Positions 1-8,966 of a stretch of DNA of 64,000 nucleotides are shown piece by piece; position 1 is the first letter of the stretch; each line of letters starts with the position of its first letter. The stretch spans positions 248,001 through 312,000 of the forward strand of contig JAYRYJ010000001.1 of the NCBI GenBank assembly GCA_041917055.1, read 5' to 3'. The notes below the pieces were generated by a model. The model searched no databases, had not been told where the DNA came from, and saw only the letters and a list, made by a program, of their open reading frames with translations. Origin of the DNA: Pseudaquidulcibacter sp041917055. GTDB lineage: Bacteria > Pseudomonadota > Alphaproteobacteria > Caulobacterales > Aquidulcibacteraceae. The translations under genes were made by a program, and so were the position numbers.

Positions 1-22
1 ATGAGGCGATAACTTTTACCAT
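1..22 (-). CDS. efp: Elongation factor P, first codons only
   Basis: Read on the minus strand, the first 22 bases hold an ATG (22-20) followed by codons for MVKVIAS, the usual N-terminus of alphaproteobacterial elongation factor P. A purine-rich GAGAG stretch lies just upstream as a ribosome binding site. EF-P relieves ribosome stalling at polyproline stretches. The gene leaves the window after seven codons, so identity rests on the short N-terminus plus the divergent EpmA gene, whose substrate is EF-P. Confidence 0.7.
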
Positions 23-79
23 AATTCTCTCTTTCGGTTTGGCGCGCAATAATCCAAACTGACTGAAAATTCAATTGTT

Positions 80-1132
80 TTGGTGTTTTTTGCTTTGGAC
101 TATGATTACAAAGACAGACTTTCCGATAAAATGCCCTTCCTTAGGGCGCGCGCCAATGCGAAATCCGCCATACGGGCGTTTTTTGAAGCCAATGATTTTA
201 CCGAAATTGAGACCCCACAATTGCAAATCTCACCCGGGAATGAGACGCATTTATTAGGGTTTTCAACCATTTGGACGCGCCCGGATTTAAGCGAAAAAGA
301 AGTCTATTTCGCCACAAGCCCCGAATTTTCGCACAAAAAATTATTGGCTGCTGGCATGGCGCGCATCTATGAATTTGCGCGCGTATTTCGAAATCAAGAT
401 CTTTCGCCAACGCACGCCCCCGAATTTACAATGTTGGAATGGTATCGAAGCAATGAAGCCTATGAAAGCGTAATCAAAGACACGCTTGAAATATGCAAAA
501 CCGCCGCAATCGCCAATGGCACAGAGTTTTATCGTTTCAAGGGCAAAGAAATCCCAATCACAATTGCCCCTGTATTCTTGAAAGTGAAAGACGCATTTTC
601 AAAATTTGCCGGCATCGAACTTTGTGATTGCCTTGACGAAAATGGAAATGGCCTGCGCGATAAATTCGCGGAATGCGCTATATTAGAGGGTATTAGCGTT
701 AGTGAAAAAGACGATTGGTCTGATATTTTCAATAATGTCTTGATTGCAAAAATTGAACCGCATTTGGGTTTAGACGCGCCCACAATTTTCTATGAATATC
801 CATTGCCCGAAGGCGCATTGGCGCAAAAATGCCGCCATGACTTGCGCTTTACCGAAAGGTTCGAACTTTATATCTGCGGCCTTGAAATCGCCAATGGTTT
901 TGGTGAATTAATTGATGCGAAGGAACAAAGATTGCGATTTGAAAACTCAATGGCAAAACAAAAAGAAATTTATGGCCGTAGTTTTCCAATTGACGAAAAA
1001 CTATTGACGGCCCTAAATTATATGCAACCAACATCGGGAGTGGCGCTTGGTTTTGATAGATTGATTATGCTTATTAGCGGCGCACGAAATATTTTTGATA
1101 CTTTTTGGAATGAGTTTGAAATTGGGGATTAA
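80..1132 (+). CDS. epmA: EF-P--(R)-beta-lysine ligase (EpmA/GenX/PoxA)
   Basis: This is a lysyl-tRNA synthetase paralogue reduced to the class II catalytic core; the family lysylates a conserved lysine of EF-P. The roughly 350-residue length without an anticodon-binding domain separates it from true LysRS. Class II motif 2 is visible as FARVFRNQDLS and PEFTMLEWYR (about residues 97-122), and motif 3 as GVALGFDRLIML near residue 320. The start is uncertain: TTG at 80, GTG at 83 and ATG at 131 are all in frame and none has a clear ribosome binding site. The N-terminal DYDYKDRL segment resembles homologues, favouring the long form. It is divergent from efp, and the next gene starts directly after its stop. 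No epmB-type lysine aminomutase is visible. Confidence 0.88.
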   Translation: MVFFALDYDYKDRLSDKMPFLRARANAKSAIRAFFEANDFTEIETPQLQISPGNETHLLGFSTIWTRPDLSEKEVYFATSPEFSHKKLLAAGMARIYEFARVFRNQDLSPTHAPEFTMLEWYRSNEAYESVIKDTLEICKTAAIANGTEFYRFKGKEIPITIAPVFLKVKDAFSKFAGIELCDCLDENGNGLRDKFAECAILEGISVSEKDDWSDIFNNVLIAKIEPHLGLDAPTIFYEYPLPEGALAQKCRHDLRFTERFELYICGLEIANGFGELIDAKEQRLRFENSMAKQKEIYGRSFPIDEKLLTALNYMQPTSGVALGFDRLIMLISGARNIFDTFWNEFEIGD

Positions 1133-1999
1133 ATGAGAAAAGAACACTATATCGAAGCCGATGATGGAATAAAATCTTATGTCCTCGAAATTGCGCCTGA
1201 TGGCCCGGAAAAAGCCTCGCCCGTATTTTGTCTTCATGGCCTAACGCGAAATCACAAGGATTTTGAGCCGATTTTTGATTTTTTGAGAGAAAGCGGTCGT
1301 AAGGTTTACGCAATTGATGTGCGCGGTCGCGGCCTGTCTGATTATGATTCAAACCCAATGAATTATAACCCTTTAAGATACGCCCAAGATGTTTTGGGCA
1401 TTATGGCGGCATTGGAAATTGAAAATGCGGTGTTTATCGGCACTTCAATGGGCGGGCTTATTTCTATGGTTATTGCCATGTTCGCACCGCAAAAAATTTG
1501 CGGCTTGGTTCTTAATGATGTCGGTCCCGAATTAAACCCTGTCGGCATTTCGCGCATTCGTGATTATGTCGGCCTGAATATGGAATTTCCGGATTTTGAG
1601 ACTGCCCTTAAATCCATAAAATCCATTAATGGTCGCGCCTATCCTTTACGCGCCGAAGATAATGAATTTTGGCGAAATTTTGCCAATAGGATTGTGAAAC
1701 CCACGCAAACCGGCGTCACCTATGCCTATGATGCCAATATCAGGCAGGTCTTAACCATGGGCAATCCTGACGATCCGCCGCCGAACCTATGGCCACAGTT
1801 TTCGGCAATTCCCGATATTCCCATGGGCCTCATCATAGGTGAAATTTCCGATGTTATTAGCAAAGATTTAGTCGCTAAAATGCAAGAAGCGCGACCCAAT
1901 CTAAAAATTGCGAAAGTGCCGAATATCGGACACGCACCAATTCTTGATGAAGCCCAACCTAAGGAATTGATAAAAGCCATACTTGATACTGCAAATTAG
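1133..1999 (+). CDS. Alpha/beta-fold hydrolase
   Basis: A 288-residue alpha/beta hydrolase. The nucleophile elbow is GTSMGG (Ser about residue 104), the oxyanion strand is FCLHGLTR, the acid is probably the Asp in GEISDVI (about 237) and the His lies in IGHAPILDE (about 265), so the triad looks complete. The ATG follows the epmA stop codon with no gap, so the two are probably co-transcribed. There is no signal peptide, so it should be cytoplasmic. The substrate cannot be read from sequence; it resembles the large esterase/haloperoxidase-like group. A link to EF-P modification is not implied, since operon partners here may be coincidental. Confidence 0.85.
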   Translation: MRKEHYIEADDGIKSYVLEIAPDGPEKASPVFCLHGLTRNHKDFEPIFDFLRESGRKVYAIDVRGRGLSDYDSNPMNYNPLRYAQDVLGIMAALEIENAVFIGTSMGGLISMVIAMFAPQKICGLVLNDVGPELNPVGISRIRDYVGLNMEFPDFETALKSIKSINGRAYPLRAEDNEFWRNFANRIVKPTQTGVTYAYDANIRQVLTMGNPDDPPPNLWPQFSAIPDIPMGLIIGEISDVISKDLVAKMQEARPNLKIAKVPNIGHAPILDEAQPKELIKAILDTAN

Positions 2000-2093
2000 T
2001 CGCAAATATTCAGTATGTGTTTCTTTGGGGTAATTTAAAATTAACCATATCAAAGCAATTTCCGAAAGTGAGTTTTTATCCTTCGGAGTCATT

Positions 2094-4244
2094 ATGCTTC
2101 AATTATCTAATATTGTGATTTCAAAAAAATTGCCTGCTACCATTGCGGCGCTTTCAATTGCTGCTGCTTTATTGACTGGTGCAACCGCTTATTTTGCGGC
2201 GTCAAACACCGCCCATTCGCAGGCAAAACATGAATTAGAAGCAACCGCGAAAAATAAAGCCGATGCCGCAAAAAACTTTTTTGCCGACGGCGAAAAACAA
2301 ATCACAGAATTGGCCTCAAGCCCACATATCGCAAATGCACTCGATAGATTTGCGACCGCCTATTATGAAATCGGGCCAGACGCCGAAAATATTTTGCAAA
2401 AGACCTATATAGACGACAATCCTTACCCGCTTGGTGAAAAAGAAAAAATGACGCAAGCGGCGGGAAATACAAATTATGATTCAGTTCATGCATCCTTGCA
2501 CCCTTGGATGCGCAGCATTTTGAAAACCAATGATTTTTATGACATTTTCCTTTTCGACGCCCAAGGACGAAATGTTTATACAGTATTCAAGGAGCGCGAT
2601 TTTGCGACCCAATTAGCAAACGGCAAATGGAAAGATTCTGGTCTTGGTGACTTAGTTAGAAAAATCCAAAAGCAAGGCGCAAATTCAAAACCTTTATTGG
2701 AAGACTTCCTTCCCTATTCCCCATCCAATAATGTTCCTGCTGGTTTTATTGCCGCGCCAATTAAAGACGCAAATGGCGGTTTAAAAGGGATTGTGGCTAT
2801 TCAATTGTCGATCGGCAAACTTGATGCTGCAATGGCTAGTGCACCTGCAAATGGCAAAACCGGTGAAAACGCTTTGGTCGGCGCCGACAAATTGGTGCGC
2901 AATAATTCCCCGCTTTCCAAAGAAAGCACAATGCTTAAACGCAAAATCGAATCAGTTTTGGTCGATGAAGCATTAAATGGAAAATCGGGCGTAAAAAGCG
3001 CCAAGAATTTTGAAAATAAGGCAAGCCTAACCGCATATACCCCATTTGAAATTATGGGCACAAAATATGCAGTTTTGACCGATATAACAAAAGCAGAAAT
3101 TAACGGCCCGTTGAACCGATTGGCGATGATTGTTACCTTTGTTGCGCTTATGGTTGGCATGGTCGCGGCGGGAATTGGCTCTTGGTTTGCACGTTCATTG
3201 ACGCGCCCAATATCCGATTTGACAGATTCTATGTCTGTTTTGGCGCAAGGAAATACTTCGATTGCAATTCCGGGTCTGGATCGCGGTGATGAATTAGGAA
3301 GCATGGCAAAAACCGTCGAAATATTCCGCGCCAATGCCATCGAAAGATTAAGACTCGAAAATATTTCAAAAGAAGAAGCTCTAAAACAAATTAAGCGCGG
3401 CGAAATTATTGAAACCGCGACCCGTAACTTTGAACGCACAGCGGGCGATATGTTGCGCGCGGTTGCTGCAGCGTCGGCTGAATTGAATGCCACGGCACAA
3501 GCAATGACTTCAGCAGCTGAAAGAACCAATCATATGGCGTCTTCGGTCGCGGCGGCGGCAGAAGAATCGACTGTGAATGCGCAAACCGCATCCGGTTCAG
3601 CAACCGAATTATCGAGTGCTATCACGCAAATTCAAATGTCGTCGCAAGAAAGCGCAAGCATAGCCAATGAAGCGGTCGCGATCTCGCAAGAAGCACAAAC
3701 TGCGGTAGGTGAATTGGTTGGTGCGGCACAAAATATTTCGGAAGTCGTTTCCCTAATTCGCGGCATTGCCGAACAGACCAATCTTTTGGCACTTAATGCC
3801 ACAATCGAAGCTGCAAGAGCGGGTGCGGCAGGTGCGGGCTTTGCAATTGTTGCCCAAGAAGTCAAAAACCTTGCCAATCAGACCGCAGGCGCAACCGACG
3901 AAATTTCCGCGCAAATCGGTGCGGTGCAAACTGTTGTCGATAATGCATCAGGTGCAATGTCGCGCATCACAGATGTTATCAGCAAAATCAACGCCATTTC
4001 ACGTGAAATTGGTTATGCAGTTGAAGCACAGGCACAAACAACTAATGAAATCGCAGGTTCGATTAATGAAGTTGCAGTTGCGGCGCAATCGGTGACAACG
4101 GATGTGGTAAAAGTTACTGAAACCGCGTCTGAAACCGGTGTTGCCGCGTCTCAAGTATTGGCGGCAAGCCATGAATTATCGCAACAAGCCGCACGCTTGG
4201 AACACGAAACCAATGAATTCCTGGCCCAGGTGCGCGCGGCGTAA
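2094..4244 (+). CDS. Methyl-accepting chemotaxis protein
   Basis: A 716-residue transmembrane chemoreceptor. It has an N-terminal membrane helix (about residues 14-36), a periplasmic ligand-binding region of about 300 residues resembling a double-Cache sensor, a second membrane helix (about 342-365), a HAMP linker and a long cytoplasmic signalling coil. The highly conserved hairpin tip reads EQTNLLALNATIEAARAG (about residue 560) and binds CheA/CheW. No CheB/CheR-docking pentapeptide is seen at the C-terminus (ends AQVRAA). The ribosome binding site CGGAG precedes the ATG. No other chemotaxis gene is nearby, so it is an orphan receptor feeding a system encoded elsewhere; the ligand is unknown. 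Confidence 0.93.
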   Translation: MLQLSNIVISKKLPATIAALSIAAALLTGATAYFAASNTAHSQAKHELEATAKNKADAAKNFFADGEKQITELASSPHIANALDRFATAYYEIGPDAENILQKTYIDDNPYPLGEKEKMTQAAGNTNYDSVHASLHPWMRSILKTNDFYDIFLFDAQGRNVYTVFKERDFATQLANGKWKDSGLGDLVRKIQKQGANSKPLLEDFLPYSPSNNVPAGFIAAPIKDANGGLKGIVAIQLSIGKLDAAMASAPANGKTGENALVGADKLVRNNSPLSKESTMLKRKIESVLVDEALNGKSGVKSAKNFENKASLTAYTPFEIMGTKYAVLTDITKAEINGPLNRLAMIVTFVALMVGMVAAGIGSWFARSLTRPISDLTDSMSVLAQGNTSIAIPGLDRGDELGSMAKTVEIFRANAIERLRLENISKEEALKQIKRGEIIETATRNFERTAGDMLRAVAAASAELNATAQAMTSAAERTNHMASSVAAAAEESTVNAQTASGSATELSSAITQIQMSSQESASIANEAVAISQEAQTAVGELVGAAQNISEVVSLIRGIAEQTNLLALNATIEAARAGAAGAGFAIVAQEVKNLANQTAGATDEISAQIGAVQTVVDNASGAMSRITDVISKINAISREIGYAVEAQAQTTNEIAGSINEVAVAAQSVTTDVVKVTETASETGVAASQVLAASHELSQQAARLEHETNEFLAQVRAA

Positions 4245-4357
4245 AGGCTTAGCAGTCAGCTGATATACTCTCATAAATATGTCCGAATTCTGCCAAAATA
4301 GAGCGTTTTGCTATTTTTGGAGAAATTGAACAGAGAATTTTGGGATGAAATTGGGAG

Positions 4358-4610
4358 GATTCGTTGTTTTTTGCTTTGTTTTCTTTTGAGCCGAAATATT
4401 ATTTCGGGCACAAAAGAAATAACAATTGTGAGGTGTGCAGTTTGGTCTTGTAAAGTCCTCGCGCTTTGCGCGACCCTGAAGGGCTACGGGACTTGACAAG
4501 GCCAAAGAGCGAAGCGGTAGGGCATAAAAAAATGTGTTTCGGCAAAAAAGAAAAACAAAAAAGCAAAAAACGGTTCGATTAAGCTAAATAAATAACTGAA
4601 TCTCCTAGGT
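4358..4610. repeat. Family C palindromic repeat, copy C1
   Basis: An inverted-repeat element without a credible gene. The left arm (T-rich, ending GCCGAAATATTATTTCGGGC) and right arm (TTTCGGCAAAAAAGAAAA then CGGTTCGATTAA) are mutually complementary. Between them lies a second hairpin, GGTCTTGTAAAGTCC against GGGACTTGACAAGGCC, with a GCGCTTTGCGCG loop. The right boundary carries TGAATCTCCTAGG. The same order of blocks recurs at 33.4-33.8 kb and, shortened, at 61.6-61.8 kb. The 4245-4954 gap holds this element and the B1/A1 palindromes; I see no gene there. Confidence 0.75.
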
Positions 4611-4720
4611 GAAGACCCACTTTGCGCTGACCCATAGTAAAAATCTGACAAGGCCATATCACGCGTGGGAAAAAATATACAAAATTTCAATGTGTTATTT
4701 ATTTTAGAGCAACAGCCTAC

Positions 4721-4830
4721 GCAAAAGCGAGTGTCAAGGGTTCAAGCGTAAGCGGCCCTTGACGCTCGTTTTTGTGCAAACATAATTATTGAAGGGTCTT
4801 TATGGCAAACCTGTCCATAAAGCCCTTCCC
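4721..4830 (-). repeat. Family A/B composite palindrome (B1 + A1)
   Basis: Two adjacent hairpins. B1 (4721-4777) pairs GTGTCAAGGG with CCCTTGACGCTC and is bounded by GCAAAAG and TTTTTGTGC. A1 (4791-4830) pairs GAAGGGTCTTTATGG with CCATAAAGCCCTTC around a CAAACCTGT loop. Read on the minus strand the order is A then B, the same order and spacing as the copy at 17.4 kb, so this is one composite element in opposite orientation. Confidence 0.75.
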
Positions 4831-4954
4831 AGGCCAAAATCCTCAAGGTATTCTAAAAAATTGATTTTCACAAAATTCGAAAACTATTTCTATTTTCAAA
4901 ACCTCGCCCGAGTTTTCAGTAAACTGACAATTCGGTTCAAATCAATAAATCCAA

Positions 4955-6025
4955 TTAGAAACCAAGCGCTTTAAGGGTTGCAGTATCGGCATTGCCGGTA
5001 ACAGCTAGATTGTTTTTGCTTTGAAAACTTGCAATCGCGCTTTTGGTTTTTACGCCAATAATTCCGTCAATCGGGCCGTTATAAAGACCAAGATCGCGCA
5101 AACGGGTCTGTAATTGTTTTTTGGTCACAATAACATTTGTCGTCTGCGGAAATTTGACTTCTGTTGCTTGCGGGGCAGTAATTTTAGTTGCGCCGCCCAT
5201 ATTCACAGGGCCTGATTTAACAGATTCACAATCAATATATTCCCATGCATAGCCCGCAGGTGCATCAATCTGTTGGAAACTAAGTGATTTCTGTTGTCCG
5301 TCAATCCATTTAGCAGATTGGGCTACCAATGCTTCTTTTGTATTTGCGGCTGGGTCGGGATTGGCAAGCAATTGAACCGGTAACTGCGCCATCTTTGGAG
5401 CGACAGTTTTAGTGATCATCGGCGCATGGGTATCGATAACCATGCGCGAAACAGTCTTTGTTTTTGGTTCAACCCATTCAATTTTGAAATCATAAGGGCG
5501 AACCACGCGGGTTACCGGAACATTTTCAACAATGCCACGGTCTTCAACCAAGCAATAAATATCGCCTGATTTCGGGTCTTTTGCAGAAAGGCTTGATAAA
5601 TTAGCGCCCTTTTTCCAAACTAGGCTTGGCGGTCTGATTACAACGGTTTGGTATTCAGTGCCCATCTTACCTTCGATAGCCACCAATTTATTATAGCCAG
5701 GTGAAACCACAATTTCGTCTTGAATACTTTTGAATTGCGGAATTGAATAGCTATATCCCTCAACTTCAGCGTATTGATAAGTGCCCGGAACTAATTTCGG
5801 AGTGACATTTGTATATTCATTATGTCCCTCATAAGTCATAATCGGATTCAAAGGGATTTGACGTGTGACTTCGGCCTTTGGCACAAGGCGCATACATTTG
5901 CCGATATTGTCAGGTGAAATATTCGGAAGCGCAGGTACGGCACCCATATTTTGCGCAAACGACAAAGACGGCGCAATCGCCAAACCAATTAAACCGCTAA
6001 AACCAAATAAGTGCGAAACTTTCAT
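4955..6025 (-). CDS. Secreted peptidoglycan-binding domain protein
   Basis: About 356 residues with a signal peptide (hydrophobic segment ending SLSFAQ). The ATG at 6025 is chosen because GGAG sits at the right distance and the signal peptide starts there; an upstream in-frame start would add a polar extension. The last 60 residues form a PG_binding_1 domain (KKQLQTRLRDLGLYNGPIDG and GVKTKSAIASFQ). The middle region, with repeated VTRVV/EYQTVVI-type strands, is not recognised. It probably acts in the periplasm or outer membrane bound to the cell wall. The downstream gap is filled with repeats, and no operon partner is seen. Confidence 0.8.
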   Translation of the reverse strand: MKVSHLFGFSGLIGLAIAPSLSFAQNMGAVPALPNISPDNIGKCMRLVPKAEVTRQIPLNPIMTYEGHNEYTNVTPKLVPGTYQYAEVEGYSYSIPQFKSIQDEIVVSPGYNKLVAIEGKMGTEYQTVVIRPPSLVWKKGANLSSLSAKDPKSGDIYCLVEDRGIVENVPVTRVVRPYDFKIEWVEPKTKTVSRMVIDTHAPMITKTVAPKMAQLPVQLLANPDPAANTKEALVAQSAKWIDGQQKSLSFQQIDAPAGYAWEYIDCESVKSGPVNMGGATKITAPQATEVKFPQTTNVIVTKKQLQTRLRDLGLYNGPIDGIIGVKTKSAIASFQSKNNLAVTGNADTATLKALGF

Positions 6026-6233
6026 TTGTCGTCTCCGAATGAATTCAAAATTTTGTTGAAACATTATCCCGTTTTATTTCAACAAGTTTCACCTCAAGAG
6101 TCAATTTTTTGTTGGTATTTTCACCAATTGAATGAAAACTGAATTTCGCGCTGCGCGCATTAGGGGTAATTTTTTCAAAACGGGACAAAGTGAACCCTAT
6201 CCATGTTTTTTGAATCGCAAATATTATAGAAAT

Positions 6234-6653
6234 ATGAGCAATGATAATTCCGAAAATTCATCGAGCGCAGAGCTAAAAACTGATGCGCCCAAAAAGCGCA
6301 AGAAAAAAGTCAATATCGAGGAAGTAATTCGCAAACGTATAGACGAAGCGATAATAAGTGACGACGACAAAAGCGCGAAATTACATCTCGAAATTTTGGA
6401 AAAATATAATAAGAATATTAAGCCTGCCGAACAAACCAAAAAGCAAGATTATAAAACCCGTCGCGCTGAACGCGATAAATTGATGGCGATGCTATTGGAG
6501 AAATTCAAAAGAATAAAAGAAGCAAGCGAAATAGAGGCCGCGCGGCAAAAGCAAATAAATGCTATAAGCCTGCCTGAGAATAAGGACTTATCACTTAAAC
6601 AAATCGCCGATAAAGTCCGCAATTTGCGGGGTGACCAGACCGAGCAAGAATAA
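6234..6653 (+). CDS. Small charged protein of unknown function
   Basis: A 139-residue, highly charged protein starting MSNDNSENSSSAEL. It has a lysine-rich patch (KKRKKK) and long Lys/Glu-rich stretches predicted to be helical or coiled coil. Codons 5' of the ATG at 6234 remain open back to 6132, but that extension looks like non-coding translation, so the shorter form is preferred. There is no signal peptide or membrane segment. I do not recognise a family. The basic segment near the N-terminus could bind nucleic acid, but this is only a composition argument. Confidence 0.6.
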   Translation: MSNDNSENSSSAELKTDAPKKRKKKVNIEEVIRKRIDEAIISDDDKSAKLHLEILEKYNKNIKPAEQTKKQDYKTRRAERDKLMAMLLEKFKRIKEASEIEAARQKQINAISLPENKDLSLKQIADKVRNLRGDQTEQE

Positions 6654-6719
6654 AGCGAAGGCAAAAAATACGGCTTTAGGACTATTCATAATAGTCGCAG
6701 CTTAATGCAGAATCGGAAA

Positions 6720-7664
6720 TTATTTAATTGCGACCTTGGTATCAAAATGCAGTTTGCCAAGTTCATTTTCATCAAGCGAAAAACAAGGCTTTGGCAAATT
6801 TGATTTTCCCTTGTATCCGCCCATTAATTTCACCAAACGCGCAAAAATAATCTTAAAAGGCTCGAGAATTTTGATTGACTTGGAGATTTCCGGCTTAAAT
6901 CCGAAAAACCGACGCAAACATCCATTTGCATATAATAGGTTTGCGCGCCACGCCGATTGTGCGGTCAAAAATTCAACTGAAAAAGAAACGTTGAGACAAT
7001 CATGATTTTCAATGCGATGCGGGCAATTTTGTATCCAGGTCAAAAATTCGCCAGGGCGCAAATCATGGATATAGGCATATTTCTCAAATTCGGGTTTGAA
7101 CTGAATTTGCTCGTCATTTTCTTTGATTGCGATTGCCTCAAGTTCACTATCATTGATTAAAGGCTCTTGAGCCGGATAGAGATAGACCTTTTTAATGCCG
7201 CGAATTTGCCACAACATCACAAGCGGCATATCAGCGTGATAGTAAACATGTGCTTTTGGTGATGAGATCAAAAGCCCCATATCGTGCTTAAATGTCTTTG
7301 CATCGGTGCGCTTTGCGATTTCGGCGAAAATTTCATCGCAAATAGCTTGGATTTCCGGACTTGAGGCGTTTGTTTTGCGCAAATTCAACCAAATGCGACC
7401 GTTTTTTACCGCTTCTAATAAGGATTTTCCGTCAAGATTTCCACGCCGTCCTAAATACCATTCACCCCAGCCGGTTGGATTGTCGCCCATTGTAAAAACT
7501 TCTAGGTTTTCTTTTGGATAGGCATCAATTAATTTCGCCAATCCTTCATCGGAGAAAATTGGGTTTTCGTGCAAATGGTGCTGATACAAGCGGTTTTTAT
7601 GACCGAATTCTGTGGTGTTTTCGTCATTCCATTCAATCAGATTTGCGGTTTTGGCATTTGACAT
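6720..7664 (-). CDS. Cupin-like (JmjC-related) protein
   Basis: A 314-residue protein with a probable cupin/JmjC-like barrel. HADMPLVMLWQIRG is followed about 80 residues later by PHRIENHDCLNVSFSVEF. The two His-bearing strands resemble the metal-binding pairs of 2-oxoglutarate dioxygenases, although the full HxD...H set is not certain. The ATG has AGAGGA upstream, which overlaps the stop codon of the preceding GNAT gene, so the two are translationally close and form a two-gene operon. Such cupin-like proteins often occur beside GNAT/CelD-type genes; the substrate is unknown. Confidence 0.65.
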   Translation of the reverse strand: MSNAKTANLIEWNDENTTEFGHKNRLYQHHLHENPIFSDEGLAKLIDAYPKENLEVFTMGDNPTGWGEWYLGRRGNLDGKSLLEAVKNGRIWLNLRKTNASSPEIQAICDEIFAEIAKRTDAKTFKHDMGLLISSPKAHVYYHADMPLVMLWQIRGIKKVYLYPAQEPLINDSELEAIAIKENDEQIQFKPEFEKYAYIHDLRPGEFLTWIQNCPHRIENHDCLNVSFSVEFLTAQSAWRANLLYANGCLRRFFGFKPEISKSIKILEPFKIIFARLVKLMGGYKGKSNLPKPCFSLDENELGKLHFDTKVAIK

Positions 7665-7676
7665 TGCATATTTCCT

Positions 7677-8777
7677 CTAGTCCGAATTTGGTTTCAGACG
7701 TTTTGACATGCTCTTTAATGCAAATAATGCGCCATTCACTCGCCCTGCGGTCTCAAGTTCAAGGCACGCGATTTGATCCATTCTTCGCGCCAGTCTTTTT
7801 ATAATATTTGGCGCCTTTTCGATTATTGAACCGCCATTTCCGGACTTGCCACCAATTATTGTTCCGTGTTTCACTAAACTATGGCGGTTACAAAAAGTTC
7901 GCTTATATTGTTGGGAACCGGTCGATAAATCATAGATTTTAATCCCATTCTCTTTAAGAACCAGGGTGCAATCCATCAAATAAATCTGACCGGGGGAATA
8001 TTGCGAATATTGATTGTCATAGGAAAAAATCCAGGGATGCGCACAATCACCCAATCGCGGCCCAAATTGCCAAGCGATTGGCGTATCTCCGGCCTTCATA
8101 GTTAATAACATACCATGAAGCCCATCACGCGGCGCATTTCGCAAATTTTCCATCAATTTTTGAACCCATGGCGGCCCAAGAAAATCATGTACACCGGTGC
8201 GAATAGTTTGATCGCGTTTGATTTCCACCATTTGAGCGAAATGGTTTTCGTTCCTATCATCAAAAACAAAACTTATTTCGCCATATTTTTCGGTAATATG
8301 CCTTCTTAATCGGTTCACATTTTTGCGGTGTTTTTTGCCGGCGCTGTGCGGTTCTTCATCAAGAGTGAAATCCATTGCGTGGGCTTCTTCGGTTTCACCT
8401 GCAAATTCTTGGCTTAAATTATATGGATCTATCCAACCAATGGCGCGATATTTTGCGATGCCTGCGATTTCTAAGGCGTCTTGAATGCTTAGGTTCGCAT
8501 CTTGAAACGAAATTAGGGCGCTATAATCAGAAAATGGTGCACCAATTGGCCGTGCAAAATCATTCGGGCGCTTATGGAACGCCAAAAATGCTATTATTTT
8601 ATCAAAACGATAAAATACGGCGACATAGGAATCATCACGAACTTTCGACACGGCATGAAAAAAATCAGGGCTTAGAAGTGGCGATTTGTAGAAATCATTT
8701 GCCGCACACATTTCGCGCCAAAGATTTTCTTGCGCAAAATCTAATTCGTCGGATTTAAGAATTTTCACACTCAGCAT
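7677..8777 (-). CDS. GNAT-superfamily acetyltransferase (BioF2/CelD-like)
   Basis: A 366-residue protein of the tandem-GNAT type (BioF2/CelD-like, related to FemAB). Indicators are the segment DYSALISFQDANLS, the basic KKHRKNVNRLRRHI stretch typical of this family, and IAWQFGPRLGD followed by SPGQIYLMD in the C-terminal GNAT fold. AGAGGA precedes the ATG at 8777. Members transfer acyl groups onto sugar nucleotides, polysaccharide precursors or amino acids. The downstream cupin-like gene is in the same operon, suggesting joint modification of one metabolite. No polysaccharide cluster is adjacent, so the target is open. Confidence 0.75.
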   Translation of the reverse strand: MLSVKILKSDELDFAQENLWREMCAANDFYKSPLLSPDFFHAVSKVRDDSYVAVFYRFDKIIAFLAFHKRPNDFARPIGAPFSDYSALISFQDANLSIQDALEIAGIAKYRAIGWIDPYNLSQEFAGETEEAHAMDFTLDEEPHSAGKKHRKNVNRLRRHITEKYGEISFVFDDRNENHFAQMVEIKRDQTIRTGVHDFLGPPWVQKLMENLRNAPRDGLHGMLLTMKAGDTPIAWQFGPRLGDCAHPWIFSYDNQYSQYSPGQIYLMDCTLVLKENGIKIYDLSTGSQQYKRTFCNRHSLVKHGTIIGGKSGNGGSIIEKAPNIIKRLARRMDQIACLELETAGRVNGALFALKSMSKRLKPNSD

Positions 8778-8920
8778 TATTTCCTCTATTAAATTTAATA
8801 GGTTAAAATAATGCTGAATTTATGAATTAAGGTGCAGAGGGGAATTACCGCCTTAATTTGCCGACTAGATGTGAAGTTACAATAGATTGTTGATATTTTT
8901 GGAAATGAAGTCCTGTGGTT

Positions 8921-8963
8921 GGGGAAGGTCTTTGTGCGCAGGCTTGCCATAAAGACCTTCTGC
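8921..8963 (+). repeat. Family A palindrome, copy A2 (solo)
   Basis: Hairpin GAAGGTCTTTGTG / CATAAAGACCTTC with the loop CGCAGGCTTGC, matching A1 and A3 in stem and loop. The preceding bases (TTGGGGAAGG) also match the other copies. No B palindrome follows. It sits four bases beyond the stop codon of a broken kinase gene read on the minus strand. Confidence 0.75.
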
Positions 8964-8966
8964 AAT

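Noticed and set aside
2801..3529. Long open frame antisense to the chemoreceptor gene
   Set aside because: The sense frame has full chemoreceptor domains; the antisense translation is low-complexity Ala/Ser/Ile with no RBS, a shadow of biased codon use.
4358..4610. CRISPR array or integron attC sites in the repeat blocks
   Set aside because: No regular spacer-repeat periodicity, no cas genes and no attC core sites; the structure is inverted, not direct.
4308..4690. Short frames of 60-70 codons in the 4.2-4.9 kb gap
   Set aside because: They run through the C1 hairpins, have no RBS and their translations mirror the T-rich and A-rich arms.
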